From Fennellomyces sp. T-0311 (lineage: Eukaryota; Mucoromycota; Mucoromycetes; Mucorales; Lichtheimiaceae), in the NCBI GenBank assembly GCA_025266875.1, contig JALLLT010000024.1, positions 1 to 64,000 on the forward strand: a stretch of DNA of 64,000 nucleotides. Reading direction: 5' to 3'. Made by a program: the position numbers and the translations under genes. Below, piece by piece: positions 1 through 11,477 of this stretch (positions are counted from its first letter, which is position 1; each line of letters opens with the position of its first letter). Under the pieces are notes generated by a model. That model was not told where the DNA came from, made no database searches, and worked only from the letters and a program-made list of their open reading frames with translations.

Positions 1-1058
1 TTGAGATGGTCAAAGAGGGCAAAGGCGCCGTGACATTGGCCGTTGGTGACGGTGCCAATGATGTGAGCATGATCCAAGCTGCCAATATCGGTGTGGGTAT
101 CGCCGGTCAAGAGGGTGTCCAAGCCTCCATGGCTGCTGATTATGCAATTGGCCAATTCCGGTTCTTGCAAAAGCTGATCCTGGTTCAAGGCCATTGGAAC
201 TATCATCGCATATCTGAAATGATTCTCAATTTCTTCTACAAGAATGTCCTGTGGGTCTTTCCGTCGCTATGGTATCAGATCTACAGTCGTTTCTCCGGCA
301 ATATCTTTTACGACTATTCCTTCCTACAATTATACAACGTTATTTTCACAGTGGCTCCTGTCGTCGTACTAGGTAACCGTTCTAGCGCTTTAATTGTTGT
401 TTTTGCTAAGTTTTCTTACTATTATTATTATGATACAGGATGTACCGACCAAACCATCACTGCGCCTTACTTACGCAAATACCCTCAAGTCTATGAAGTT
501 GGCACAGATCACCGATTATATACCCGATGGAGATACTGGTTATACTTTGGCGACGCAATATGGCAATCGCTCGTACTATTCTATGCGTATTTCTTTGCCT
601 ACGATGGCTTCGATCCAAATCCCAACGGTCATCCAGCATCTACTCTCCAATTCTCAACGGCTGTTGGTCTTGCGGCCGTCCTTGTTGCCAATCTAACACC
701 TGGCTTTAATACTTACTACTGGACCTGGTTCCAATTCTTCTTCGTGTCACTTGAACTCTTGGTGGCATTCTTATTTGTCCTGATCTATGGATTATTCCAA
801 TCAGTTAATCTTTACGGCATGGGTACCATTCTTTACGGCGGCTGGTCGTTCTGGTTAATATTGTTGCTTTCCGTTATTATCTCCTTTATGCCGCGTTATA
901 TTATTAGCTTTGTCAAGCAATGGTGGTATGCCGATGTCATGCACACTGTTCGACAGGTTGAGAAATATGACAAGCAGCAACGTAAGAAGGCAAAAAAGAA
1001 GGAACGGCTGAAAGATGGTGAACGGTCTATCAGCAATTGGTTCCAAGCCTTTCGTTAA
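1..1058 (+). CDS. P4-type ATPase (aminophospholipid flippase, Dnf/Drs2 family), C-terminal part
   Basis: The 5' end lies outside the window; the frame is open from base 3 and ends at TAA 1056-1058. The start of the visible part carries the P-domain hinge GDGANDVSMIQAAN, followed by GIAGQEGVQASMAADYAI and the FRFLQKL stretch typical of P4-ATPases. The remaining ~300 residues hold the last transmembrane helices and a basic Lys-rich tail (KKAKKKERLKDGER). Such enzymes flip phospholipids to the cytosolic leaflet of the Golgi, endosome or plasma membrane, normally with a Cdc50-type partner; which organelle cannot be told from this fragment. A 66-nt intron is likely at 373-438 (GTAACC...ACAG). Splicing it gives the expected continuous helix-loop, but its length is a multiple of three and it contains no stop, so the unspliced frame also stays open. 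Confidence 0.93.
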   Translation, partial: EMVKEGKGAVTLAVGDGANDVSMIQAANIGVGIAGQEGVQASMAADYAIGQFRFLQKLILVQGHWNYHRISEMILNFFYKNVLWVFPSLWYQIYSRFSGNIFYDYSFLQLYNVIFTVAPVVVLGNRSSALIVVFAKFSYYYYYDTGCTDQTITAPYLRKYPQVYEVGTDHRLYTRWRYWLYFGDAIWQSLVLFYAYFFAYDGFDPNPNGHPASTLQFSTAVGLAAVLVANLTPGFNTYYWTWFQFFFVSLELLVAFLFVLIYGLFQSVNLYGMGTILYGGWSFWLILLLSVIISFMPRYIISFVKQWWYADVMHTVRQVEKYDKQQRKKAKKKERLKDGERSISNWFQAFR

Positions 1059-2787
1059 TTTACTTTTTGTGATATATACCATTGCCTTCCATTCACACCC
1101 TTTCTCCTTTACTTTTATTTGTAATTTTATGATGCGTTTTCGATCGTTGTACAAAGATTTCTTGACACTAGATTGATACTACTTTCCGTTTGTATTTTAT
1201 AAGTGGCATGTCTTTTTTGACCATTTTATATCTCTCAAGTACTGTAGCTTATGTAATACACCTTGGGATATTCGATAATGAGAGGTTCCAGGCCTGAGCA
1301 TGTACATACGTCAGGGTGTGACACGGGGCAGCTATGGTTAATTCACATACTCTTTTCTGAAACTTGTGGTACAGCGGTTGACAGTAGTAGATTGATTATT
1401 TCCTTTTAAGCACTTTGCATATTTTAGATGCTCCGGTCACCCCGTATTGCGTACGGCTTTTCTTTGTCAAGAAACCGAGACGATGAGAGCACGTAACTGC
1501 AATCGTGCAAACGGATGTCCACGGAGTTTCTGACCAAAGTGATGTAAGTAGTTTTTTGGGCTATTTACGTAGAATTCTGTCATATCTTGATTGGGAGACA
1601 TCTTTCCTGTGGACAGATAATATGTATCTCACTGTGATCGACTTTAGGCTTACATCGACTAACGATTATTATAGGGTGAAGGATACAATATAGTACAGGA
1701 GCTCAGTGAGCGTCCATACTACCGTATATAAAGAGAAATCTTTTACCATATGAACGTAATAACAGGGTAATTGAACTTTTTTTGACAGCTTTGTAAAACG
1801 TTTTGTTACAATTGTCGTGTACCTTTTGGAAGGCATACAAATCTTCTTTATAAAAAAAATAGTCAATTGCCAACCCAATTTTTATTATGCCTATGATCTA
1901 ATGGAGGTTCACTGAACTCTCCTAATATCATTATGCATGCATTGACACCGACTTTCCTCACCTAATCATTCAATGCCACAAGCGACGCCATATCTTTGTC
2001 GTGACGATAAGCAACACTGTACTAACGCACAGATTGGCTACAGACTGTAGCTTTTATGACAACACAACACCTGGGTCTCGCAAATATACTCGGTTGTGTA
2101 AGTCGCTTTGCTTTATTTAGATATGTAATGCTGTCAAGTGGAACAATTTCGTCGTAACATCACGCAGCGGCGCGTAGACACAAGAGGGTCGTGTCCAATT
2201 TCAGTGTTGAGACGGTATGGTATACTTTTCATACACCAACATGTCGAGGTTTTTTCTGTTGATACGAACATAAATATTGGTCAGTATATGTACGTATAAA
2301 AGATAAAGTGATGATGAGCGGTATATAAAGAGAAGCACAACGACAATAATAGATGTAAATGCTGTAATTGACAACAACCTGTCCTTTTCCGGATATTACG
2401 GGTGCCCAGCAAATTAGACATCACCTGGTCATTTGATGGACTCACTCATTTATTGTGTAACTATCTGTGCAGATGCCCCGTCATTTACGTGATACATAAT
2501 TAGACATACTGTTCCTTGAACATTCCAAAGGAAACTCGAAAGTAATAAAATATATAAAAGTGTTTCGGTTTATTTTGAATTTTTTTCCCATGTGGCTGGC
2601 ACAGTGGGATGAAATGGTTATACAAGTAATGAACCAGCATTAGCAAATAATCTCCTTGATTGGCCAGCAAAAGAGATCCAGAAAGCACTGCTTTCCATTC
2701 TACTAATATGTATAAATGAATGTGACGAGATGGGATAATACAGATGAAAGAAAGGTTGCGTGGGGAATAGATCAAAGATCGGGTTCT
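1059..2787. other. Intergenic, no gene seen
   Basis: About 1.7 kb between the convergent flippase and RlpA-like genes. Only short frames without family motifs or plausible splice partners are present. It holds the 3' untranslated regions of both neighbours and otherwise nothing recognisable. Confidence 0.6.
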
Positions 2788-3758
2788 TTAGGCGAAAGAC
2801 CACTTAATGTTGATGCGACCATCATCCAAATCAGCAAGCTGGGCGAATGCTGCAGGACTCAAATCAACGTCACCGTACGCACAAGTGGGGCACTAAACAT
2901 CAACGAGTTAGTATGACATCATTTTGGATGATTTGTTTAGTAAACATTTACCGTGTCAACAATCGTGACTGTAACCGAGCCCTTGGGACCATTGATCCTG
3001 AGCTTGTCACCGCACTTGGGGTTGTTGTTGGGATTGGCACCGTTCGCCATTTGAATATAATTCAATGCAGCAACATATTCAGAGTTGCTGTTGGTTGTAC
3101 CGCAAGATCCAAGACCGACATCGTACCAGGTACCTTCACCGCTGTAAGTACCGCCGCCGCCACCGCTACCGCCGCCATTGGTTGGCTCAGGCTTTTCAGT
3201 TGTAGTAGTGGTTCGGGTTCGGGTGGTAGTGGTCGTGGGCTCCCATTCGTCCTCAGTTGTGGTGGTTGGCTTGGGTGTATGGGTCGTGGTCGTGGTCGTG
3301 GTAGTCGTGGTGGTAGGCTCCCATTCATCTTCAGTTGTGGTAGTATGAGTAGGCTTGGGTGCCCAGGTCGTGGTAGTCGTGGTGGTAGTTGTAGGCTCCC
3401 ATGCTTCGGTTGTGGTGGTAGGTTCCCAATCTTCGGCTTCGGTTGTGGTGGGATGGCTATCTTCTTCATCATCGTCGTCACGGTGACCTCCGCGATGACC
3501 GCCATGGCGACCGCCATGATGACCTCTGTGACGTTCTTCATCATCATCATCGTCACGATCATGTCGTCCACGGTGTTTACGATCATTGTCCCGGTCTTCG
3601 CGATCATCATCTCGGTAATAACCAGAATTGTTCTCATGGCTCTTCTCCTTTTGACAGCGCTTCTGAAGCGAATGACGATCCACTGGCAATGGAGCGGCCA
3701 AGACCAAGCTCAAGCACGCAACAACCAGAAGAATAACAATGAGTTTTGCAGATGCCAT
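2788..3758 (-). CDS. Secreted RlpA-like double-psi beta-barrel protein with His/Asp-rich and Thr-rich linker
   Basis: Two exons: 3758-2952 and 2892-2788, with a 59-nt intron (2951-2893). Joined they encode 303 residues. The start at 3758 opens a clean signal peptide (MASAKLIVILLVVACLSLVL, then AAPLP). An upstream in-frame ATG at 3818 lies before the TATA-proximal region and is disfavoured. After the signal comes a strongly charged His/Asp/Arg-rich stretch, then Thr-rich blocks with repeated WEPTTTT units, a Gly linker, and a C-terminal domain with GTWYDVGLGSCG, CGDKLRI and VTIVDTCPTC. The second exon supplies DVDLSPAAFAQLADLD and the terminal IKWSF, completing the RlpA/expansin-like fold. Fungal relatives are secreted, wall-associated proteins with no proven catalysis. 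The Thr blocks should be heavily O-mannosylated and the His/Asp stretch could bind metal; both are inference. Confidence 0.88.
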
Positions 3759-3811
3759 TTGTGTGTATATGAAAAGGGAATGTAATGGGTTGAACTTTCG
3801 ATAGAGAATTG

Positions 3812-3845
3812 GACCCAAAGAAAAATTTGGGTCTTTATATATAAA
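3812..3845 (-). promoter_or_regulatory. Core promoter of the RlpA-like gene: TATA box plus 8-bp inverted repeat
   Basis: On the minus strand a TATATATAAA-type box (3833-3845) lies about 80 nt upstream of the chosen ATG (3758). Next to it is a perfect 8-bp inverted repeat, GACCCAAA (3812-3819) and TTTGGGTC (3826-3833). The position fits a start-site-proximal element or a 5'-UTR hairpin. Confidence 0.5.
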
Positions 3846-6800
3846 TTTTTTTGATAGGTGGCCCGGGTGCCAACCTTTGCGTAACCATGGTTACTGCTGT
3901 TTTTTTTCTGTTCCTGACAACATGCAGCTCCGTTTCTTCGAATTCACCGATATTTCCGCCCAACCGATCCTTTAATTGCGTAACCATCCATCCCGAACTA
4001 GAAGTTTGTTTATCGACAAAAGGTCAATCTAATCTAGGATTTAACGTCGATGGAACAAAAAAAATAAACTTGCATTAGAAAAGCGAATGGAGAGAGTTTA
4101 ACTACTACACTACGGTAAAACGGGTTAGAGTAAAAGGGGTCGCTTTTTTTACCATTGAGTGCACCATCATTCATAAAAAAACGTGAATGAGTGGCTTGAT
4201 TTGTCATTTCGCCTATTGTTGTTGATTACTGCTCCTTTTTTGGGAGGACCGGGCGGACCACATAACGTTGCACCCGATTTTTCATATATGGCTAATTACC
4301 ATACAACTCTATTTTTCTCAACCTTCTCTTTCTTTCATATATACAAAAAAACAGGTTCACGATTCACTTGAGGCTAAGCAACATGGCCAAACAATTTTTG
4401 AGGCGGCGGTTGGAATTCGTCATACAGCCCAATTGATCTGGGCAACTCTTTCATTGCAGATCTATTCAAAAATAAAGCGCGTGCCTCAACTTTTTTTTTC
4501 ATTATTGCATGATACAATGCCTAATTATTCCTTGTAAAGTCTTTTATTTCGTAAAAGCGTAAATATCATTCACGCGTGCGCGCGCCACACATAAAACGTG
4601 TCCTACCCCTTGGATCGTTTCAAAACATAAAGGCGCATCAAGTAGTGTTACCCGTGTTCTCTTCTGTTCTACAAAAGAAAGGGTACCCGAGTTGATTAAG
4701 CATTAGTGTAAATACCTTTTTTCATGTATACGCACATTATCTTACCATTCGTACCCACCTTGCCATTGGTAATTAAGAGCATGCTTATTACCGTACCACA
4801 TACCAATTTGCTACATATCCGCGAAGAAAAAACGTATGCCGCCATTAAAAAAGCATGCTGTGATACGAAGAAAAATCCAGGGCAATGACAAGAAGCACCC
4901 CGATCAACTTTTTTTGAAAACAATGCGCCTAGAACAACAACAGTATTATAACCGTCGCGGTTACACCATGAAGGGATCCCGATCTTAAAACGTGTTCTTG
5001 TGTGTCGATATAGATTGATAGATATAGATAATAGGAAGCTTATGCTGTGGAACCCATTCATTATTTTTTTGCCAGCCATAAAATCCAATCCAGGAATATA
5101 TATGTAAAAAAAAAACAAGAAATGCTACGTATGTGTCAATTGCAATAAAGGACGATCGTATCCACGAGGTCAGAACGTCATTCTTTAATATAGACTCCAT
5201 TTATTTTGAAAAATCTAGATTCGCGGCTAAGTAATATGCCGGTACACGTTGGTGGGCTTTGTTTGTTCTGGGCCATCGATATTTTAAGGAAGCGCGCTTT
5301 TGCCACAGGTACCCAGTCCACAACTACATGTATGAATCACAATGGATTTTTAGAAAGAAATCATTATAGACCCCAACAAAAAAATTTGAACGGTCAAAAA
5401 GCTTATTTTTTACATTATGAATATTGAATCCAACATCAACAACCTGAGGATGTCGACTTTTTTTTCATACAACATTAATTTGAGTGTAAAAATGGCACGG
5501 AAGCATCGTAATTAACGTTGCATTTCGTGTCGTTATAGGTTACCATTTGTTTCAGCCATTGCGCTCCAACAACACGATTACTGGCGTATACAAAATACGT
5601 AATCTCATCAGCTCTTGTTTTGTTGTGAATTCATTAAAGATTGAATCAAGATTCGATGAGATACGTGATATACGTCGCCTACGATTCCAATTGTTTCCGA
5701 TTTTCGGTATAAAGAACATTCTCTTTGCATTGATAGCGCGTCTACGTATAGTACGTAATAGAAATAAGATTAGTTATGCATGATGCCCTTGAACCGGATG
5801 CGTCATGGAGAGATCGGAAATCTTATCATAAAAGGAAAACCGATCAGGGATCATCAAGAAATTGACAATATTCCCACATGTCTCGCAACAAAGGAACCGG
5901 ATCATGCTGTGTAATCTAATAGGAATCCGATCCTGATACTTCACACCAGTTCCGTTATGTAGGGCATATCCGAAGGTCCTATTTCTATCATATATCTATC
6001 GAATATTCATAATGTATCTATATCAAAAAATGTATCTCCTATTGTTAAAGATGATGCCGGTTGTACCGGAGCGACGCGATCTTGTGCATTGATGCTGGGG
6101 AATCAGATATAAATATACAATCAAGTGCGTCCAAGGTGTGCACGCAATTGGTAGACTTTCGCAATTTTTTCTTTGAAGCAGCCAGCCAATTGATTTTTCA
6201 TGAAACGCATTGTACATGTAGTGTACGTTTGTTATTAGCGAGTCGTATCGTATTAGGAGGTGTTACCGCGCCCATCAAAACTGTTTCAAGGCACCCGGAT
6301 AGATAGAGGTCCCGGTGCATTCAATCCGACTATATAATGCAGCTCTTCTCGCACATGGCTTTGCCTTCAATGCCAAGCATGTGATGAGTGCACGATCTAT
6401 CTGGGTAACAATGCAAGTCCATATACAGGTGATGCCGATGGCCGCCACTCAGTCGTGACGGAAGCAGCTCTTTTTATCCATGTCAGCGTAACCTCGCAGT
6501 TTAGTAAGCTTATATCGTAAGACTGCTATGTAAAAGAGCTAATAGGGCTACTAGTGGTATGGTGATGGCACCCGTCGATTACCTTTTGACTGTGTACACG
6601 TATCTTAGCTAGTACATACGACATGAGATTTTTTTTTGTTGGAATTGCAATGGGCTTATACGGATATGCTGTAGATAACGAAGCAATCCTTGCAAGATGG
6701 TCATGTAGTTCGATACAACTGATGCAAGTGTATGTGAGTAGCATATAAAACACGCATCGATCATCAAAGGCATTGCAATGCACGATGTATTCTGAGAACG

Positions 6801-7321
6801 AAACATGATCGCGCATAATAAATAATGAGAAGACGGACAGGATGATCAAAGGCAAGGCATCAATCCGGATACCAGGTCAGTTACGGCGATATGTGTTGTT
6901 TGGCAAACAATGCAATAAGTTGACACATTGCAACAGTCAATCCCAGATCGATCCAGGAAAACAATGGAAGACACGAACCAGCAGGCGAGATTTTGGGAGC
7001 GATGATCAGTGATTCGCATACAGCAAGGTACGTAGGAATTATCTTATCGCAATTAGTGACGATTGGCGACTAACTAGGAGCGCGCAACCAAGCAAGTCTT
7101 CAGTGAACGTATGTTAAACTGGGGTTTTCAGTTTCATGGTAGCCCCACACAGGTGACGGAAGTACATTATCCCGTCTTTTTTTGGGTGCCCCCTTCCTTC
7201 GTTCGGTTGCTTCAACTTTTTTTTTCTTAACGACACAACACACCAAAGGAACACACGAAAAAATAAAGGACATTAACGGCATCCTACTCCTTTTTTTTCC
7301 TGACGTTTTTGCATTTGGCAT
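3846..7321. other. Long intergenic region, no gene seen
   Basis: Nearly 3.5 kb without a convincing coding frame on either strand. Frames of 60-140 codons exist but are AT-driven, lack motifs and cannot be joined through splice sites into a recognisable protein. Homopolymer T/A runs are frequent. The right end contains the 5' region of the amino acid transporter. Confidence 0.55.
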
Positions 7322-9537
7322 ATGGAACGTTCATTGACCGTTGATTTGCCAGTGGAGCAAGTGGCCAAGGTGGTGAAACGACATCTTGTCATTCAACCAA
7401 CTCGGTCACAGCACGATTCATCGTCGGATTCGGCACGTATTGCTTCACAGATACCCCGACGAAAACAGCATAACCATCGCGCACCTGTGGCGCCGCCGAC
7501 GTCGTCTTCACTATACAGCACACATCACCTGTTACCGGGTGGGGCGATTGTGGACGAAATCTACAAATGGACAGCACGAGTAGAGAACGAACAGCGATGG
7601 CGACGACAGCGCGCGGAATCGATCTCACTTCCTGCCATACGGACCAGCGTGAGTGATCCACTATTACAGTCACTCAAGCAGCCAGGCGGGTTCCGACGAC
7701 ACTATGTGCTTACCAAGGCGGCTCGTCAAGGCAAGACGCCGCCCAACTTTGTGACATCCAGTTTTGTGGAATTTTTATGTTTGTATGGGCATTTTGGAGG
7801 GGAGGATCTGAGCGACGGTGATGAAGAGTCATCGTTGTCGTCATGGAGCTCGAGCGACGAAGAGGAGCAGGAGGAGGAGGGAATGGCGTATCGAGGCAAC
7901 CTGATTAGTCGCGGATCATATCAGGCCACAGACAACAATAGCAACACAAACGGTGAGCCGTCGTTGCCGTTACCCAGCACGTCATCCACCAAAAAATATC
8001 CAGTGCAGTATCATCAACTCCAAGCGCGTGAAACTATGCCCCTCATGTCGCGATCACGGCCAGGTCAGACGCTGCAGGGCAAGGCGACCCCGGGCAAGGC
8101 CATGTTTCTGTTACTCAAGTCATTTGTCACCACGGGTAAATAAGTCATTTGACTTTGATGTTTACGGAGTAAGCGAGCGACGGGGTAGTAACGAAATGGC
8201 GTTATTTTCTGTAGGAGTTATGTTTCTGCCCAAAGCGTAAGCATTCACATACAAACACCGTGCAACAAACCAATTGTTCAACGTAGGTTCTACAATGGCG
8301 GTCTGCTCTTCTCCACCGTGGGCATCATCGTGTGGGCCCTGATTTCATTGTGGTCGTTTTTGCTACTGGTGCAAACCAGGTTGGTGGTACACGCGAGTTT
8401 TGGTGACATGGGCGGGGTCCTGTACGGCCCGAAAATGAAGATGGCTGTCTTGGTCGCTATCACCCTGTCACAGATCGGCTTCGTGTGCGCCTACATGGTC
8501 TTCGTTGCAGAGAACCTGCAATCGTTGGTCCTAGCCTTCTCCAAATGCAGGCTGTTACTACCCATGCACCTACTCATCCTTGCCCAGAGCTTTATCTTCA
8601 TTCCCTTAGCCATGATCCGCAAGATCCAGCGGCTTTCAGTGTTTGCCCTGATAGCCGACGTGTTCATCGTCATTGGGCTGCTCTACCTCTTCTACTACGA
8701 CCTGAAACAGCTGGTCGTCATTGGTGTGGGAGATGTCACGCTCTTCTGGAACCCGATACATTTCCCCCTTTTCATTGGTACAGTTGCATTTACATACGAA
8801 GGAATTGGACTGGGTAAGTGTGTTTTTATCATGTGCTGCGTGGCTATCTCATCATCATTTGCACAGTGATACCGATCACCGAGTCCATGAAGGAGCCGCA
8901 AAAGTTTCCGAGCGTGTTGCGACGAGCGCTGATGGCCATCACCGGCCTGTTTATATCCCTAGGTGCGATCTCGTACCTGGCATTTGGCGAAGATGTGCAG
9001 ACGATCATCCTCCTCAATCTTCCGAGCAAGGATCCAATGGTTTCATCCATCCAGACGCTGTATTCCCTGGCCATTTGCTTGTCGATACCGCTGCAACTGT
9101 TCCCTGCTATCAGAATCATGGAGAACGGACTATTTACGACCCGGTCGGGCAAGAACAATGCAGTTGTCAAGTGGCAAAAGAACGTGTTTCGGGTTCTGAT
9201 TGTGTTTCTGTGCGCGTGGATCGCGATTGTGGGCTCTAGAGACAAGCTGGACAAGTTCGTATCGCTTATTGGCGCTCTGTTCTGCATCCCTCTGTGCTTC
9301 GTGTTCCCGCCCTTGTTCCACATCAAAGCTCTGTCCCTCCCTCCCATCCGACGGGCTGCAGATATTGCGCTTATTGCATTCGGCGTAGTTTGGTACGTGT
9401 GATGGATGCTAATGCCCGTGTGTGAGAACTGACGCCCGCCACTTAGTATGATATGTGTAATCAGCATGACAGTGAACCAATGGAACTCGGGCGATGTGGT
9501 GGACCCCATCAAGCAATGCATAGCTCATCGAACCTAA
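7322..9537 (+). CDS. Vacuolar-type amino acid transporter, AVT3/AVT4-like (SLC36/AAAP superfamily)
   Basis: Five exons give a 659-residue protein: 7322-8135, 8215-8236, 8287-8813, 8867-9392 and 9447-9537. Introns are 50-78 nt with GT..AG ends. The splices restore the family signature KSFVTTGVMFLPKAFYNGG, EGIGLVIPITESM and a final helix. About 265 hydrophilic residues precede the transporter core, including a Ser/Asp/Glu-rich stretch (SDGDEESS...SSSDEEEQEEE). The core has the roughly 10-11 membrane helices of the AAAP family. Yeast AVT3 and AVT4 export neutral amino acids from the vacuole to the cytosol, and the long acidic N-terminus matches that group, so vacuolar efflux is the best guess. 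The second exon is only 22 nt. Substrate cannot be read from the sequence. Confidence 0.9.
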
Positions 9538-9632
9538 ACTATGATAACCCTCCCATCTCATGAATATACCAGATATAAAACCAATATTTCCATCCCCATT
9601 TGTTACAGATAAAATAAAAACAAGAGTGTGTA

Positions 9633-10011
9633 TTACGGATTAGACTTGTCGTCTTGGATCGGCAGCCGCACGAAGCTCGGCTCTTGGTTCATCGATGCCA
9701 TGATACGGAACACATGGTTCCAGTTGGCAAGCATATCCGACGTTCCTATCGCGTAACAGCCTTTTAGCACGTGTTTCTTTTTTATGCCACTGTTGTCAGA
9801 AACCTTGTACGTCCTGAGATAGCATCTGCATGCTTTTCTGCAATCCATCAAAGTAATGGACCAGATCTTCGCTTTGCTTCTTAATCTTGGACAGTTCGCG
9901 AAATTCCTGAGCTTTTTCACGAATCAACGGCGATTGGGAATTCGGTGGTTTTGCGGCATGGCTAGCACCACCACTGTGCGATCGGTGGGGCTTACTTGAT
10001 CCCCGGTGCAT
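9633..10011 (-). CDS. DASH complex subunit Dad2-like protein
   Basis: Two exons, 10011-9804 and 9760-9633, with a 43-nt intron (9803-9761, donor GTTTCT), encode 111 residues. The first exon carries a basic N-terminus and a heptad-rich coiled coil (FRELSKIKKQSEDLVHYFDG). The second carries MLANWNHVFRIMAS and ends near SFVRLPIQ. The pattern LANWxxVFRxxxxAS...VRLP is the Dad2 signature. Dad2 is part of the fungal DASH/Dam1 ring that couples kinetochores to microtubules. The intron is short and its donor is weak; it was chosen because it joins the two frames at the conserved spot, while unspliced reading stops at once. The family call is from a short motif and is moderately sure. Confidence 0.62.
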
Positions 10012-10192
10012 CCGCCAGTTTTATGTGTAAAAGAGGGTGCAAAATTTAACAAAATATGGTGCGACAAAAAAGTTATGACCGACGTTGTCATGGAGGCGAC
10101 GTACAAGCCGTAACCATGGGAATTAATATGGTAAAGAAGGTGATTTTTAATATAAAATACAATTTTTTGAGGGTATCAACTGTACAAGATAA

Positions 10193-10609
10193 CTACTGTT
10201 TGAAGTTTGGAGTGGAGCGAGCCATTTTCAGCGATTTAATATTACTAGACCTGTACAGGGAGAGTGGGCGTGGCAACCGTCGCAGAGACCGATGGGGTGC
10301 ACGTTCCAGTTCCTGCAGTTTCTGTTGGTGCTGTTTTTGCTCCAGCAAATACTGGTCGTACGCAGGGAATGAAGGTGTCACTACTGGCTGATCCGACCAA
10401 TTGTTGAGAGTGAGAGCAAGCTCTTGGGAGGCTTTAAATTCTAGGCTTTCGACATTGACACTTGTGCTGCTGGTAATGCTGGCCCTTGGTTCGGAAAGGA
10501 CGACGGGTTCTTCTGGAACGGAAGATTCGGGCTGAGGTGATGGCGATTTTGTTGTGACCTTGCGCCTTCGTCGGTTGAATGGAGAGAGTAAAGTAGTTAA
10601 AAAAGACAT
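10193..10609 (-). CDS. Small basic, Ser/Pro-rich protein of unknown function
   Basis: Single-exon frame of 138 codons from ATG 10609 to TAG 10193. No family was recognised. The N-terminus is hydrophobic/basic (MSFLTTLLSPFNRRRRKV), followed by a Ser/Pro/Glu-rich segment, a Gln-rich heptad-like stretch (YLLEQKQHQQKLQELE) and an Arg-rich C-terminus (RSLRRLPRPLSLYRSS). It sits 78 bp beyond the stop codon of the PHO80-like cyclin on the same strand, so it could be a separate small gene or a mis-called trailer. The uninterrupted frame with biased composition favours a real, probably disordered protein. Confidence 0.45.
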   Translation of the reverse strand: MSFLTTLLSPFNRRRRKVTTKSPSPQPESSVPEEPVVLSEPRASITSSTSVNVESLEFKASQELALTLNNWSDQPVVTPSFPAYDQYLLEQKQHQQKLQELERAPHRSLRRLPRPLSLYRSSNIKSLKMARSTPNFKQ

Positions 10610-10687
10610 TGGTGTGTTTTGGGAAGCGGCAGGAGAAAACTTAAAGTGGTTTTTCGTGCAACCAAGGGTTATTTTTTCTTTTATCGA

Positions 10688-11477
10688 TCAACGACGTCGC
10701 TTGATAGCTCTTGGTGATGTGGTGGTATAAGGAGGTGTTAAAGGAAGATGTACATGATGATATGATGAATGCGAGTTTTTGATGGTGATGATGGTATGTT
10801 CTTCGGAAGATGATGTTCTGCTTCGCTTGCGATTGACCGGATCCACTGGAACTTCTAGCTGCTGCTGGCTTCGGCTGTGTGCGAGCAAGTTGTCCCCATA
10901 TTCTTGCATGGCTTCGAGACGGACGTGCAGCTCGAAATCGCACAGAAACAAAAACTCCATCTCGAGTTTATTTAGCTCTAACAGCGGTAAGCCGCCGACC
11001 TAATGTTGTGCATAAATTAGTGTTTGCGACAGTTTAAGGGCATATCTCTGCTTGCCTTAGCATAGCGTGAATTGGGGTAAAAGACGTCTGACGTGAATTT
11101 GGAAGCAACGACAACACTGATTTGTTTGTTTGAGTTTACAAAATAATCATACTGTCTTAAGAAAGTGCAGCATACCTGGCAATCAGTAATCGGTGGATAT
11201 TGTATGAGTTTACAATAAATGTGCCTGGTCGTATCTGTGCAATCCGGTCGAAATAGACCAAAATGCACAGCAAAACTTCATTGTTGAATGGCGTGTATTT
11301 CAGTATTCTTGAAAGGTACGCTTTGACTTTGATGTTTGGCACAGCTCGAGAATGAAACACAGTGACGCTATCCCCACTGCGAGATGATACAAGACGATCG
11401 TTGGCATCAATAACGGATTCTAGCAAGCTGGCAACCATGCTGAGCAGAGTGGAGATTGGGAACTCTGCTATATTCAT
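10688..11477 (-). CDS. PHO80/PCL-type cyclin
   Basis: Three exons, 11477-11176, 11116-11056 and 10999-10688, encode 224 residues. The cyclin core is clear: ISRILKY-like helix 1 (read as LSRILKYTPFNNEVLL), YFDRIAQ, FIVNSYNIHRLLIA, VVVASKFTSDVFYPNSRYAK, then GGLPLLELNKLEMEFLFLCDF. This is the PHO80 branch, whose members partner a Pho85-type CDK in phosphate sensing, glycogen metabolism or cell-cycle control; the exact role is not readable. The tail is basic and Ser-rich and ends in IKRRR, a possible nuclear localisation signal. The second intron (11055-11000) begins GCAAGC, a GC-AG intron; the first (11175-11117) is GT-AG. Confidence 0.9.

Noticed and set aside
2847..3785. 312-codon plus-strand open frame
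   Set aside because: It is the antisense shadow of the RlpA-like gene: the Thr/His-rich repeats leave the complementary frame open. The minus strand has the signal peptide, domain motifs and a matching second exon.
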